26,853 nucleotides of DNA, from the NCBI GenBank assembly GCA_021323555.1, contig JAJONP010000015.1, forward strand, positions 1 through 26,853, given 5' to 3'. The notes below the pieces were generated by a model. The model saw only the letters and a list, made by a program, of their open reading frames with translations, searched no databases and was not told the origin of the DNA. Shown here piece after piece: positions 17,147-26,569 of this stretch (positions are counted from its first letter, which is position 1; every line of letters begins with the position of its first letter). Made by a program: the position numbers and the translations under genes. The stretch comes from Gammaproteobacteria bacterium (GTDB taxonomy: Bacteria > Pseudomonadota > Gammaproteobacteria > DSM-16500).

Positions 17147-17593
17147 TCAACCCTTTTTTTCTTTTACAAATGAGCGAGCTGGATTAACGATAAAACGTCT
17201 GCGAATAGCACTTCTCCCAAGTAACATACGAAATAACATCGTGTCTCGTTCAGTCAGTGTAATTTCAATTAACCATGTTGTATCTGCTAAAACAATCGGT
17301 GTGCTAATAACATAACGCTCTTCGCGATGTCCGCCCGAATCACATACCCACCGTTTATCCGTAATATCGGCAACACAAGTCACTATTTCATTCACATTAT
17401 GCTGGATGGGATGCATATCAAAACGAATTTTATCTTGATTGCCCTCTTTAAACGGCCTTAAAGCAAACGCATGGAGAGCTGATGTGCGAGCACCTGTGTC
17501 TACCTTGGCTTTAATTCTAGGAATACTTAACTCAGGTAAAGCAATCCATTCTCTCCAACCAATAATATTATTTTTTTTTAATAATTTACTCAT
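17147..17593 (-). CDS. RimB-like retropepsin-type aspartic peptidase (ATP-dependent zinc protease family)
   Basis: 148 aa. Family hallmarks: [13 protein letters not shown] at 10-22, and [16 protein letters not shown] at 28-43 with the single-domain aspartic protease motif D-T-G-A (Asp32). The second half has RRFIVNP near the C-terminus. Members usually flank rimK; in Pseudomonas a relative (RimB) trims poly-glutamate from S6. Such enzymes act as dimers, each giving one aspartate. The ATG at 17593 has AAGGA touching it, too close for ideal spacing, but the N-terminus fits the family so the start is kept. Divergent from the glutamate dehydrogenase gene. Confidence 0.86.
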   Translation of the reverse strand: MSKLLKKNNIIGWREWIALPELSIPRIKAKVDTGARTSALHAFALRPFKEGNQDKIRFDMHPIQHNVNEIVTCVADITDKRWVCDSGGHREERYVISTPIVLADTTWLIEITLTERDTMLFRMLLGRSAIRRRFIVNPARSFVKEKKG

Positions 17594-17745
17594 TCCTTAC
17601 CAATGACCTTAATTAGCTACGGGGATGACATTACCTGAATTCGCATATCTTCGCAACAAACGTTAACACTCTGTTATTTTACTGATTTTTATCATACACT
17701 GTCAAAGCAAGTTGCAAAAGATTACATTGATTAAAGGAGCTAATA

Positions 17746-20700
17746 ATGCCGTCTTCATGGATAGAAAATCTGGAAAAAAGTCTCACGAAGCGTTTTGGAG
17801 AGAATAAAGGGAAGACCTTGTATGCGAAATACAAAACTGCTTTTCCTGCAAGTTACAAAGATGATTGCACGCTTGATATTGCAATCAATGATATTATGAA
17901 AATTGAGCAGCTTTCACCTGAAAAAAGATTGCAAATTGATTTTCATCAGCGCCCAGAAAAGACTGAAAATTCCTTGCACCTAAGGCTCTTTCAATACAAT
18001 GAGGCTATTCCACTTTCTGATATTTTACCTATTTTTGAAAATATGGGATTACGCACGTATGATGAACGTCCTTACAAAATGAATGTAGGGAAAACTACTT
18101 GGTTTATTAGTGATTTTAGTGTTGTTTACACAGAGAAGACAAGTCCTGTCCCTATTCACGAATTACAAGAAATTTTTCAAGATGCGTTTGTTCATGTATG
18201 CGCGAAATCATGTGAAAACGATGGATTCAATAAATTGATATTGGGTGCACAACTCACATGGCGTGAGGTAGCTATTTTGCGTGCCTATGCAAAATATTTG
18301 CATCAAACGGGGTTTCGTTTTAGTCAAATGTATATCGAAAAAACCGTTGCACGGCATATTGATATAGCCAAAGATCTTATTTTTCTTTTTAAATTAAGAA
18401 ACGACCCTAAAACCTCTGCCCACATGAAAAAAACAGCTACCTCATTAGAAGAAAAAATTATTCATGGGCTAGATGAAATTACGAGTCTCGATGATGACCG
18501 TATTATGAGACGTTTCCTGCAACTCATTAAAGCCACTTTACGCACAAATTATTTTCAAAAATTAGAGGGTTCTCCAAAAGAATCTATTGCATTCAAATTG
18601 AAATCGGGCGACATTCCAGAGCTGCCTCTACCTCGTCCTTTATATGAAATTTTTGTCTATTCTCCTCGAGTAGAAGGGATCCATTTGCGAAGCGAAAAAG
18701 TCGCGCGCGGCGGTATTCGTTGGTCCGACCGTCTTGAAGATTTTCGTACAGAAGTGTTAGGCTTAATGAAAGCGCAGAAAGTTAAAAATTCAGTCATTGT
18801 TCCATCCGGTGCAAAAGGGGGATTTGTTTTAAAAACAGTTTCTGCTGATGCGGATCGTGCGACCATTCAAGCCGAAGTTATTTATTGCTATCAATTATTT
18901 ATCCGCAGCTTGTTAGACCTCACCGATAATTTAAAAGATCATAAGGTTATACCGCCCAAAGATGTGGTATGCCATGATGATCATGATCCTTACTTAGTGG
19001 TTGCAGCAGACAAAGGCACAGCCACATTTTCTGATATAGCAAATAGTATCTCAAAAGAATATGACTTTTGGTTAGGTGATGCGTTTGCCTCGGGCGGTTC
19101 AGCAGGTTACGACCATAAAAAAATAGGGATTACAGCCCGTGGTGCGTGGGAATCGGTACGCCGTCACTTTCGTGAGTTAAATATCGATATTGATGCTAAA
19201 GATACCTATTTTACCGTAGTAGGTATTGGTGATATGAGTGGCGATGTGTTTGGGAATGGCATGATTTATTCATCCCATATTAAACTCGTAGGTGCGTTTG
19301 ATCATCGTCATATTTTTATTGATCCTAACCCCCACCCTGAAAAATCTTATAAAGAGCGCGTGCGACTTTTTAATTTACCAGCTTCTTCATGGGAAGATTA
19401 TAATCCGAAATTAATTTCGGCGGGTGGCGGGGTTTTTAAACGAACAAGCAAATCAATCACACTATCTGAAGAAATGAAAAAATTATTAGATGTCGAGGAC
19501 AATGCTCTTTCGCCTAATGAATTTATTCGCGCGCTTTTAAAGGCCCCTATTGATTTATTATTTAATGGGGGCATTGGCACGTATGTGAAATCGAGTAGAG
19601 AAAGCCACGCAGAGGCGGGTGACAAAACTAATGAATTTTGTCGCGTTAATGGCAATGAATTGCGTTGTCGCATGGTGGGCGAAGGGGGTAATCTGGGTTT
19701 TACACAACTCGGTCGTGTGGAGTATGCATTGAAAGGCGGGCTCATCAACACTGATTTTATTGATAATTCCGCAGGCGTAGATTGTTCTGATCATGAAGTG
19801 AATATCAAAATATTATTAGATGCCGTGGTTGCAAAAGGTAAATTAACCCCTAATAAACGCAATGCTTTATTAGCCGCTATGACAGATGAAGTCGCAGCGC
19901 TTGTATTAAAAGATAATTATGATCAATCGCTTGCTATGAGCTTTTCAGCACTCAGTGCTGCACGGTATATTGGGCTCTATCAAAATTATCTTAAAGATTT
20001 AGAAGCTGAAAAAATTATAGATCGCGCAGTCGAATTTTTACCTGATGATAAAACCATTTTAGATCGAAAAGCATCTGGGATAGGTTTATCTCGCCCTGAA
20101 GTCGCAGTTTTATTATCTTATAGTAAACTCCATATTAAAAATGAAATTCTGAAATCCAACTTACCAGAAAATCCTTATTTTATACGAGTGCTTGAAAATG
20201 CATTTCCCAAAACATTAAAGAAATATTACAGTGATTTTATGCGGCACCATAGTTTGCGGCGCGAAATTATTGCCACACAATTAAGCAATCAAATTGTCAA
20301 TGAGATGGGTATTACATTTGCTTATCGCGCCGAGGTTGAAATGGGAGCAACCATTTCAGACATTATCACGGCGCATGAAATTTCATCTCGTGTATTTGAT
20401 GCACCTAATCTCAAGAGGCTTGTTGATTCGTTGGGAACAAAAATCCCTGTGGCATTGCAATACGAATTATTTCACTATGTGCGCACGCTTTTAAATCTTT
20501 CGACTCGATGGTTTACTCGGGGGCACTATTTGCAGGGTGATATTGAAAAAACTGTCACACATTTTTCTGCAGGTGTTAAAAAGTTGGCCGAGATTACGCC
20601 GAAGTTAATTAGCGGAATAACGAAAGATTATCTCATGGAACTCGTTAAAAAATTTACAGATCATGGCATCCCTAAAGAAGTCGCGAATAAAATAGCTGTT

Positions 20701-21114
20701 TTTAGAGCATTATATACATCATTAAATATCATCGAAATTTCTACCCGACATAAATTTGATTTAATTCAAACCGCAAAAATTTATTTTGATGTAGGTAGTG
20801 CATTTCATCTTGTGTGGTTTCGCGATCAAATTTCAACAGATCCCCGTGAAGGGCATTGGAATACATTAGCACGTCTCACCTTGCGTGATGAGCTGGATGC
20901 GTTGCAAGGTATGCTGACTATTGCTGTACTGCGTAGTGATCAGAAAATAAGAAATACCAATGAACTCATTAAAAAATGGATGGAAAAACATCAACGTGCG
21001 CTTCATCGTTGGGACCAGGTACTGCAATTAGTACATGGCAGCACTAGCATTGATTACACGATATTTTTCGTTGCATTACGCGAACTTGCAGATGGGATTC
21101 GCGTGAATTTATAA
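17746..21114 (+). CDS. NAD-specific glutamate dehydrogenase, short form without the usual N-terminal region
   Basis: Oxidative deamination of glutamate to 2-oxoglutarate. 1122 aa, against about 1600 in the bacterial large (180-kDa) class; homology to that class begins about 490 residues in (WIENLEKSL, FPASYKDD, DERPY). Missing is the N-terminal region thought to hold regulatory ACT-like modules. The catalytic part is complete: GGIRWSDRLEDFRTEVLGL, the catalytic lysine in PSGAKGGF (Lys357), YDFWLGDAFASGG, nucleotide-binding VVGIGDMSGD (about 491-500) and GEGGNLGFTQLGR (about 645-657). The C-terminal helical region is also present. AGGAG lies 8 bases before the ATG, so this is a genuine start and not an arbitrary one. 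No leftover N-terminal coding sequence appears in 17594-17745, which is the divergent promoter region with rimB. Regulation by amino acids may differ from the long form. Confidence 0.9.
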   Translation: MPSSWIENLEKSLTKRFGENKGKTLYAKYKTAFPASYKDDCTLDIAINDIMKIEQLSPEKRLQIDFHQRPEKTENSLHLRLFQYNEAIPLSDILPIFENMGLRTYDERPYKMNVGKTTWFISDFSVVYTEKTSPVPIHELQEIFQDAFVHVCAKSCENDGFNKLILGAQLTWREVAILRAYAKYLHQTGFRFSQMYIEKTVARHIDIAKDLIFLFKLRNDPKTSAHMKKTATSLEEKIIHGLDEITSLDDDRIMRRFLQLIKATLRTNYFQKLEGSPKESIAFKLKSGDIPELPLPRPLYEIFVYSPRVEGIHLRSEKVARGGIRWSDRLEDFRTEVLGLMKAQKVKNSVIVPSGAKGGFVLKTVSADADRATIQAEVIYCYQLFIRSLLDLTDNLKDHKVIPPKDVVCHDDHDPYLVVAADKGTATFSDIANSISKEYDFWLGDAFASGGSAGYDHKKIGITARGAWESVRRHFRELNIDIDAKDTYFTVVGIGDMSGDVFGNGMIYSSHIKLVGAFDHRHIFIDPNPHPEKSYKERVRLFNLPASSWEDYNPKLISAGGGVFKRTSKSITLSEEMKKLLDVEDNALSPNEFIRALLKAPIDLLFNGGIGTYVKSSRESHAEAGDKTNEFCRVNGNELRCRMVGEGGNLGFTQLGRVEYALKGGLINTDFIDNSAGVDCSDHEVNIKILLDAVVAKGKLTPNKRNALLAAMTDEVAALVLKDNYDQSLAMSFSALSAARYIGLYQNYLKDLEAEKIIDRAVEFLPDDKTILDRKASGIGLSRPEVAVLLSYSKLHIKNEILKSNLPENPYFIRVLENAFPKTLKKYYSDFMRHHSLRREIIATQLSNQIVNEMGITFAYRAEVEMGATISDIITAHEISSRVFDAPNLKRLVDSLGTKIPVALQYELFHYVRTLLNLSTRWFTRGHYLQGDIEKTVTHFSAGVKKLAEITPKLISGITKDYLMELVKKFTDHGIPKEVANKIAVFRALYTSLNIIEISTRHKFDLIQTAKIYFDVGSAFHLVWFRDQISTDPREGHWNTLARLTLRDELDALQGMLTIAVLRSDQKIRNTNELIKKWMEKHQRALHRWDQVLQLVHGSTSIDYTIFFVALRELADGIRVNL

Positions 21115-21222
21115 TTTTAGCGAGGCTCAGGTCAAAGAGAGGATATTTTAACAGTTGATTTGTCTATACGTTCATGTAATTCTACGCAAATCATATCAGT
21201 TAATATACCAAATCAAGCAGCT

Positions 21223-22158
21223 ATGATAAAAAAAGAGGATGCCATTGGCTATACTGAGTTAACGCTGGCGCAATGCTGTGTTGGCATTAATGTTATTTCA
21301 GGGAAATTTCTTATTGGATTTTTCCCAATTTTTTTATTGCTCGCTATCCGCTTTGCGATTGGTTTCTCTGGCATGCTAGCCATTGCACGAATGAAAAAAA
21401 TTCGGTATTTCAGTATCTATCATCATTTTATGTCTCTTACTCTCAAAGATAAGCTCTTACTCCTTTTTCAAGGGGCATGCGGAGGGTTTTTATTTAATGT
21501 TTTAATTTTGTATGGGATGAAAACAACCAGTGCAACGAGCGCAGGAATCATTAGTAGCATTACGCCGATTATGATTTTTATTTTAGCGGCTGTATTTTTG
21601 AATGAAAAAATTAATTTACAAAAAATAGCGGCTATTGTGATTGTGATGATTGGCCTTTTTATTTTAAATATAGGCAAAACGTCAGACACAATGAATGAAA
21701 CGCTATTCGGAAATTTTTTAGTTTTATTAGCTGTCATCCCCGAAGCGCTTTTCACTCTCTTATCAAAATCAGTCGGCAAAAAGATAAGTGAGATGGAAGC
21801 TGTCATAGTCGTTAATTTATTTAATTTAATTTTATTCATACCGTTTGCTATGCTGAGTATGACAAATTTTCATCCGAGCAGTATTAACGTTAGCGTGTAT
21901 GGCCTTTTGTTTATTTATGGTATTTCAGGAGGAATTTTGTTCTTTCTTCTTTGGTATAAAGGGTTAACAAAAATTAATGCTAATACAGCCGCGCTTTTTA
22001 CGGGTGTGATGCCTGTGAGTACCACGGTGCTTGCCTTTATATTTCTGAATGAACCTATTAGTCATAGCGAAATTATCGGCATGTTTCTTGTAATTATTGC
22101 TATTTTCGTAGGGTGTAAAAAACATTTTTTTGGCTATCAATTGAAGCAAACTACATGA
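21223..22158 (+). CDS. DMT-superfamily (EamA) transporter
   Basis: Inner-membrane protein of about 311 aa with some ten hydrophobic segments and a twofold internal repeat, as in drug/metabolite transporters. Visible EamA features: AGIISSITPIMIFILAAVFLNEKI in the first half and, in the second, NTAALFTGVMPVSTTVLAFIF then LNEPIS, the usual end of each EamA unit. The frame is open upstream to a TTG at 21160, but ATG 21223 gives the standard length and the usual short cytoplasmic lead before the first membrane segment; neither has a convincing Shine-Dalgarno. Substrate unknown: amino acids, metabolites or drugs. It follows the dehydrogenase gene by about 100 bases on the same strand and might be read through from it. 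Confidence 0.88.
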   Translation: MIKKEDAIGYTELTLAQCCVGINVISGKFLIGFFPIFLLLAIRFAIGFSGMLAIARMKKIRYFSIYHHFMSLTLKDKLLLLFQGACGGFLFNVLILYGMKTTSATSAGIISSITPIMIFILAAVFLNEKINLQKIAAIVIVMIGLFILNIGKTSDTMNETLFGNFLVLLAVIPEALFTLLSKSVGKKISEMEAVIVVNLFNLILFIPFAMLSMTNFHPSSINVSVYGLLFIYGISGGILFFLLWYKGLTKINANTAALFTGVMPVSTTVLAFIFLNEPISHSEIIGMFLVIIAIFVGCKKHFFGYQLKQTT

Positions 22159-22372
22159 CTTGCATAGCTTAATTATTCAAGGTATTTTAAGTCAAGCAAG
22201 TCAACAGGCCGAGCCAGTACTTTTTTATAGGCAAATCCAGGTTAAAGCTTTTTTTGCTTTCTTCATATTAAATTTAGTTATACTCGTTTTAATTTTTTAA
22301 AATTCTTCTAACCCAAAACGCAAGAAACAACTTATTAGAGAAAAAGATGAATATTCGAGAGCTAAAAAGACT

Positions 22373-22396
22373 GAAGGCGCCTATTAGGACGCCTTC
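22373..22396 (-). terminator. mdh: Likely Rho-independent terminator downstream of mdh
   Basis: GAAGGCG (22373-22379) and CGCCTTC (22390-22396) form a strong stem extended by CC/GG with one bulged base. On the minus strand it is followed by AGTCTTTTTAG, giving a short U-run, about 160 bases past the mdh stop. The rest of 22159-22556 (about 400 bases) holds no clear gene; a 25-codon frame at 22347-22424 is noted but not supported. Confidence 0.55.
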
Positions 22397-22556
22397 GGAT
22401 GCTCCTTCTACACATGGCAGATGAGTATACTAATTGTATTTTCTACCTCTAAAATAAGCAAGGAATTTGACTTAATTTGCTTAACTGTCAGAAAATTCTT
22501 CTAAAAAATTTCATGGTAGATTGACATTGCACATATATTTATTATTAGTAGTAAAC

Positions 22557-23543
22557 CTATATTAATTTCAACTCCCGCACAGCATCACGCTCTGCACGTA
22601 ATTCGCTTAAAGTCAGTTGAATTTTTTCCTGCCCAAACGCATTCTGCGTCAACCCTGTGACGACCTTTAATTTACCGTTTTCGGTACGACAAGGCACAGA
22701 GAATATTAATCCTTCATCAATACCATATTCACCTTCTGAACAACGTGCTACAGAAAAAGTTTCGCCGGCTGCTGTATCATGCGTCAGGTTATAAACAGTT
22801 GAAAGCGCTGCATTGGCGGCTGACGCAGCAGAAGAAGAACCACGGGCTTTAATGACTTCCGCACCGCGTTTCTGAACAATCGAAATAAAATCTTTTTGTA
22901 GCCAATTGATATCTGCTACTACATCTGTAGCAGCTTGACCATTGATTTTAGCATGATAAAAATCTGGGTATTGCGTAGAAGAGTGATTTCCCCAAATAGC
23001 CATTTCAGTAACCGCCGTGACATCGACACCTGCTTTTTTAGCCAGTTGAGTCCGAGCACGCAACTCATCTAGCCTTGTCATCGCAAAAAAACGTTCATGC
23101 GATATATCGGGTGCATTATTCATAGCAATTAAGCAATTCGTATTACAAGGATTTCCTACCACTAGTATACGTACATCCTCTGCGGCATGGTTATTAATAG
23201 CCTGCCCTTGCGTTGTAAATATTTGCCCATTTATTTTTAATAAATCAGAACGCTCCATGCCCTCTTTGCGTGGCATAGCACCAACCAGAAGCGCCCAATT
23301 AATATCACGCATAGCTTCATTGACATTTGATGTACAAGTTATTTTTTTTAATAAAGGAAAAGCACAATCATCCAACTCCATCGCAAGACCATGAAGTGAT
23401 GGGAGAGCAGCTTCTAATTCTAATAATTGCAATTCAACTTCTGTATCAGCCCCTAGCATTTGTCCTGACGCAATACGAAAAACCAACGCATAACCAATTT
23501 GACCCGCAGCGCCAGTAATAGCAACTTTCACACGTTTTTTCAT
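22557..23543 (-). CDS. mdh: Malate dehydrogenase
   Basis: NAD-dependent interconversion of malate and oxaloacetate in the TCA cycle. 328 aa, the length of the type found in Legionella, Coxiella, Burkholderia and plant/animal cytosolic enzymes rather than the 312-aa E. coli form. NAD-binding [10 protein letters not shown] (9-18), substrate arginines in [15 protein letters not shown] (Arg92, Arg98), VGNPCNTN (129-136), TRLDELRA (156-163; Asp159, Arg162) and catalytic His187 in [17 protein letters not shown] lies 7 bases before the ATG. Monocistronic; terminator proposed at 22373-22396. Confidence 0.96.
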   Translation of the reverse strand: MKKRVKVAITGAAGQIGYALVFRIASGQMLGADTEVELQLLELEAALPSLHGLAMELDDCAFPLLKKITCTSNVNEAMRDINWALLVGAMPRKEGMERSDLLKINGQIFTTQGQAINNHAAEDVRILVVGNPCNTNCLIAMNNAPDISHERFFAMTRLDELRARTQLAKKAGVDVTAVTEMAIWGNHSSTQYPDFYHAKINGQAATDVVADINWLQKDFISIVQKRGAEVIKARGSSSAASAANAALSTVYNLTHDTAAGETFSVARCSEGEYGIDEGLIFSVPCRTENGKLKVVTGLTQNAFGQEKIQLTLSELRAERDAVRELKLI

Positions 23544-23785
23544 TCTTAACTCCCACTAAACAATAATTGCCGCTATATTAACGCGAAATTAACCATCCTG
23601 CCACGAACTTGTGAATGACACTCGCTAATCATGTTTGATAGGGTAATCCTGCTTATACAGCTACCCAGCGAACCATAATTAAGTCACCGTTGGTATGCTT
23701 CCTACTCGGAAATATAGTTTTTAAAAAACCGAGGACGTTCATTTAACTGTGTCATTCCTGCGAAGGTATACGACTGTCCGGTTAA
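23544..23785. other. Gene-free region upstream of mdh, with a possible degraded repeat
   Basis: It holds the mdh leader and the 3' flank of the secreted-protein gene. GTCATTCCTGCGAAGG at 23751-23766 looks like half of the GTCATTCCCGCGAA-type hairpin repeat common in proteobacteria, but the second arm is not preserved. CTCGG...CCGAG (23705-23733) can form a weak hairpin. No RNA gene is recognised. Confidence 0.35.
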
Positions 23786-24268
23786 TCAGTTCGGCCTAAA
23801 ATGAATATCATAATAACGATGGCTTCCATCAGGGTTCCACGAGATTGAATAGCCGCTATAGGTAATATTTCCCACACATTCTCTTTCTTTAAAAAGTGCT
23901 ACTTCACCCTTATTACCACTTTCTGTAATGAGCATATTACAGTAACCCATGAAATTGCCATTCGGCTCTGGATCAGCTCCAATACGTACCCAAAATGTTG
24001 CTTTTTCAAGGGGACCATATTTGTTATGTGAGATAGTAAAGCTTGCTGGCTTATTCAGAAAAGAGTCTAACCATCCACTTGGAGCATAGACATCTGTTAA
24101 AGAGAAATTCTCACTTCCCTCTGTTAAAGAGTAGTCCAGTATCTTAATAGTGCCATGGCCTATTCCAGAAAAATGAACCTTAAACGTATCAACAAATTCA
24201 TTTGCATAAGAAAAACTTTGTGTTGCAATCATAACGATGAATAATAAAATCCAAACAATTTTTTTCAT
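23786..24268 (-). CDS. Small secreted protein of unknown function
   Basis: 160 aa. Clear signal peptide: MKK, hydrophobic WILLFIVMIATQSF, then SYANE, with cleavage likely after Ala22. The mature part (about 138 aa) is beta-rich by pattern (alternating hydrophobics, many Gly, Ser, Tyr, Trp) with two cysteines (CNML and ECVGN) that could pair in the periplasm or outside. I do not recognise the family; immunoglobulin-like or lipocalin-like folds would be guesses. The Shine-Dalgarno is strong: AAGGTGAT about 6 bases before the ATG. It follows the rubredoxin gene by 14 bases and is probably cotranscribed, an unusual pairing. No catalytic motif seen. Confidence 0.8.
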   Translation of the reverse strand: MKKIVWILLFIVMIATQSFSYANEFVDTFKVHFSGIGHGTIKILDYSLTEGSENFSLTDVYAPSGWLDSFLNKPASFTISHNKYGPLEKATFWVRIGADPEPNGNFMGYCNMLITESGNKGEVALFKERECVGNITYSGYSISWNPDGSHRYYDIHFRPN

Positions 24269-24282
24269 AAATTATCACCTTT

Positions 24283-24453
24283 TTAAACTTCAACCATCTC
24301 AAAGTCATCTTTAGCCGCGCCGCACTCAGGACATTGCCAGGTAAGCGGCACATCTTCCCAACGAGTACCTGGCAAAATGCCATCTTCAGGCCAGCCTTTC
24401 GCTTCGTCATAAATATAACCGCAGAGTAAACACATATAGCGTTTGTATTGCAT
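24283..24453 (-). CDS. rubA: Rubredoxin
   Basis: 56 aa electron carrier with one iron held by four cysteines. The two knuckles are visible: [13 protein letters not shown] (C-x2-C-G-Y) near residue 8 and [12 protein letters not shown] (C-x2-C-G) near residue 41, with the linking [17 protein letters not shown] segment and the aromatic residues of the core. Length is typical (53-56 aa). GAGGA lies 11 bases before the ATG. It is divergent from hemL, a neighbourhood seen for rubredoxin in other gammaproteobacteria. Electron partners are not encoded nearby; involvement in oxidative-stress defence or a diiron enzyme is possible but not shown. Confidence 0.95.
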   Translation of the reverse strand: MQYKRYMCLLCGYIYDEAKGWPEDGILPGTRWEDVPLTWQCPECGAAKDDFEMVEV

Positions 24454-24601
24454 GGTGTTTGAATTCCTCGAACTGTAAAAAGTTTCTTATTGTATAGATT
24501 TACATAGCATTTATATATTATTTTTATACGCTATTGATTCGAAACAGTATATTGCGTAATCTTAGCGCATTTTAAATATCTCATCAAATGGCGGATCTCA
24601 C

Positions 24602-25894
24602 ATGACGGTAGAAACAGTCACAGAAACTTTATTTGAAAAAGCACAACGCTATATACCAGGCGGAGTAAATTCTCCCGTACGAGCATTTCAGGGTGTCGGT
24701 GGTGATCCTGTATTTTTTAAATCTGGCCGTGGGGCTTATATTGTTGATGTCGAGGGCCGTTCCTATATTGATTACATTGGTTCATGGGGACCCATGATCG
24801 TAGGGCACGCACACCCGCATATTGTCGCTGCGGTCAGTAACTGCATACAAAATGGATTAAGTTTTGGCGCGCCCACTGTGCTTGAGGTACAGCTAGCAGA
24901 AAAGATTTGTCAATTGATGCCTGCTATTGAACAAGTTCGTATGGTCAATTCAGGTACGGAAGCCACCATGAGCGCAATCCGCCTGGCACGTGGTTTTACG
25001 CAACGAAATAAAATTATTAAATTCACAGGCTGTTATCACGGACATTCAGATTCGCTTCTTGTGCAGGCGGGATCAGGCGCATTGACATTAGGGGTACCCA
25101 GTTCAGCAGGCGTACCCGCCGATATCACCCAACATACGCTGGTGGCTGAATTCAATCGGTTAGAGACAGTTAAAGCACTTTTTGAAAAATACGGTAATGA
25201 TATTGCAGGTGTGATAGTAGAACCTATTGCAGGTAACATGAATTGCATTTTGCCTATCCCTGAATTTTTACCTGGATTACGTGCGCTGTGCGATCAGTAT
25301 GGCAGCGTACTCATCATAGATGAAGTCATGACAGGGTTTCGCGTTGCATTAGGCGGTGCTATATCGCGTTATCATATTCAACCTGACCTCGTCACCCTGG
25401 GTAAAATTATCGGCGGCGGTATGCCAGTTGGTGCATTTGGAGGTCGTGCAGAGATTATGCGTTGCATAGCACCCTTGGGGCCAGTCTATCAGGCAGGTAC
25501 ATTATCAGGTAATCCTGTTGCAATGACAGCAGGCTTAGCGACATTAGAGCTAATTACAGCCCCTGAATTTCATAAAAAATTAGAAGTGATGACCAATGCC
25601 TTAACCCGAGGTTTAGAAGAACGCGCAAAAGCGGCTGGCCTATCTTTATTAACCACAAGCATTGGCGGCATGTTTGGGCTCTTTTTTACAAATGCAGAAA
25701 AAATTGAAACGTACGCAGATGTCATGCAATGCGATGTTAAGCAATTTAAGAAATTTTTTCATGGCATGCTAGAAGAAGGCATTTATTTCGCACCTTCTGC
25801 TTATGAGGCAGGGTTTGTGTCTTCAGCGCATGGAACAGAGGAGATCACACGGACTTTAGATGCCGCAGAAAAAGTATTTTCAACATTCGTATAA
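24602..25894 (+). CDS. hemL: Glutamate-1-semialdehyde 2,1-aminomutase
   Basis: PLP enzyme that makes 5-aminolevulinate from glutamate-1-semialdehyde, the last step of the C5 route into heme. 430 aa, normal length. N-terminal [13 protein letters not shown], the PLP phosphate-binding [21 protein letters not shown], then [10 protein letters not shown] with the aspartate that pairs with the PLP nitrogen, and the Schiff-base lysine Lys268 in [17 protein letters not shown]. These separate it from ornithine-type aminotransferases. The ATG at 24602 is the only sensible start; an ATG 13 bases upstream stops within six codons. It is followed by a BrnTA toxin-antitoxin pair on the same strand. Confidence 0.97.
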   Translation: MTVETVTETLFEKAQRYIPGGVNSPVRAFQGVGGDPVFFKSGRGAYIVDVEGRSYIDYIGSWGPMIVGHAHPHIVAAVSNCIQNGLSFGAPTVLEVQLAEKICQLMPAIEQVRMVNSGTEATMSAIRLARGFTQRNKIIKFTGCYHGHSDSLLVQAGSGALTLGVPSSAGVPADITQHTLVAEFNRLETVKALFEKYGNDIAGVIVEPIAGNMNCILPIPEFLPGLRALCDQYGSVLIIDEVMTGFRVALGGAISRYHIQPDLVTLGKIIGGGMPVGAFGGRAEIMRCIAPLGPVYQAGTLSGNPVAMTAGLATLELITAPEFHKKLEVMTNALTRGLEERAKAAGLSLLTTSIGGMFGLFFTNAEKIETYADVMQCDVKQFKKFFHGMLEEGIYFAPSAYEAGFVSSAHGTEEITRTLDAAEKVFSTFV

Positions 25895-25906
25895 TAATTT
25901 ATAATT

Positions 25907-25975
25907 TAATTACTTATTGTAATTACAAATAACCACTACAAAAAAGTAGTCTTTATTAAAATAGTTTGCTATACT
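25907..25975 (+). promoter_or_regulatory. Inverted repeat and extended -10 promoter of brnTA
   Basis: TAATTAC-N5-GTAATTA (25907-25925) is a perfect 7-base inverted repeat, followed by ACTAC-A6-GTAGT (25935-25950). A TGCTATACT extended -10 lies at 25967-25975, about 30 bases before the toxin ATG; no good -35 is seen. The repeats may be an operator for BrnA or a weak hemL terminator. Confidence 0.5.
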
Positions 25976-26004
25976 CTTTCCGATATACGAGAGAGGAGAG
26001 GTGG

Positions 26005-26310
26005 ATGGAATTTGAATGGGATAAAAATAAAAATCATTCCAATAAAAGAAAGCATGGGATTAATTTTGAAACAGCCTCTTTTGTGTTTAATGACCCGTTT
26101 TTATTAAGCGTTCCAGATAATAGATATAGTTATGAAGAAGAACGCTGGCGAAGCCTTGGCATGATTCACGAAACTATCATTTATGTAGCACATACTGTAA
26201 GAGGAAACGAACATGAGAAAGAAATCATCCGCATTATCTCAGCAAGGGCAGCTACGTCGAGTGAAACAAAGCAATATTACGCTAACTGCAAAAATGCAAA
26301 AAGACATTGA
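26005..26310 (+). CDS. brnT: BrnT-family ribonuclease toxin
   Basis: 101 aa, a RelE-fold type II toxin that cleaves RNA and halts growth when free. Family pattern is complete: MEFEWDKNKNHSNKRKHGI at the start, FETASFVFNDPF, then ERWRSLGMIHETIIYVAHTV and the C-terminal RIISARAATSSETKQYY (ISAR.A...E...Y). The frame is open further upstream to 25966, but that extension covers the likely -10, and GAGAGGAGAGG ends just before the ATG at 26005, so this start is chosen. The last 98 bases overlap the antitoxin gene in another frame. Appears intact. Confidence 0.92.
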   Translation: MEFEWDKNKNHSNKRKHGINFETASFVFNDPFLLSVPDNRYSYEEERWRSLGMIHETIIYVAHTVRGNEHEKEIIRIISARAATSSETKQYYANCKNAKRH

Positions 26311-26569
26311 AGCACTTAAAAAAAGAAAAATAGATTTATCAGAGGAAGAATCGGCTGAAATAACGTCATGGGAAAAATCAGTACGTGGAAAATTCTATCG
26401 GCCTATTAAAAAACAAATTACGATCCGTATGGATGCGGATGTATTAGACTGGTTTAAGCATACGGCAGGAAAATATCAAACTTTAATCAATGAGGCTTGT
26501 AAAAAGTATATAGCACATCATGAGAAATTGCATAAATCTTCTAAAGAATCTAAAAGAAAACAGGCTTAG
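26213..26569 (+). CDS. brnA: BrnA-family antitoxin
   Basis: 118 aa from ATG 26213. The C-terminal part is the BrnA ribbon-helix-helix domain: VRGKFYRPIKKQITIRMDAD, VLDWFK and YQTLINEACKKYI; the family neutralises BrnT and represses its own promoter. The N-terminal 60 residues are charged (ALKKRKIDLSEEE). ATG 26213 has AGAGGA 7-8 bases upstream and gives a 98-base overlap with brnT; the alternative ATG 26294 would cut the overlap to 17 bases but has no Shine-Dalgarno. The stop overlaps the convergent hemJ stop by four bases, leaving no room for a terminator. Confidence 0.9.
   Translation: MRKKSSALSQQGQLRRVKQSNITLTAKMQKDIEALKKRKIDLSEEESAEITSWEKSVRGKFYRPIKKQITIRMDADVLDWFKHTAGKYQTLINEACKKYIAHHEKLHKSSKESKRKQA

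Noticed and set aside
22347..22424. 25-codon + strand frame (MNIRELKRLKAPIR)
   Set aside because: It runs through the proposed terminator hairpin; too short and no family match.
23751..23766. GTCATTCCTGCGAAGG as a repeat unit
   Set aside because: Only one degraded arm is present, so it is mentioned in the intergenic note but not called as a repeat element.
24198..24410. 70-codon - strand frame
   Set aside because: Overlaps rubredoxin and the secreted-protein gene in another frame; the 56-aa rubredoxin frame is the real gene.
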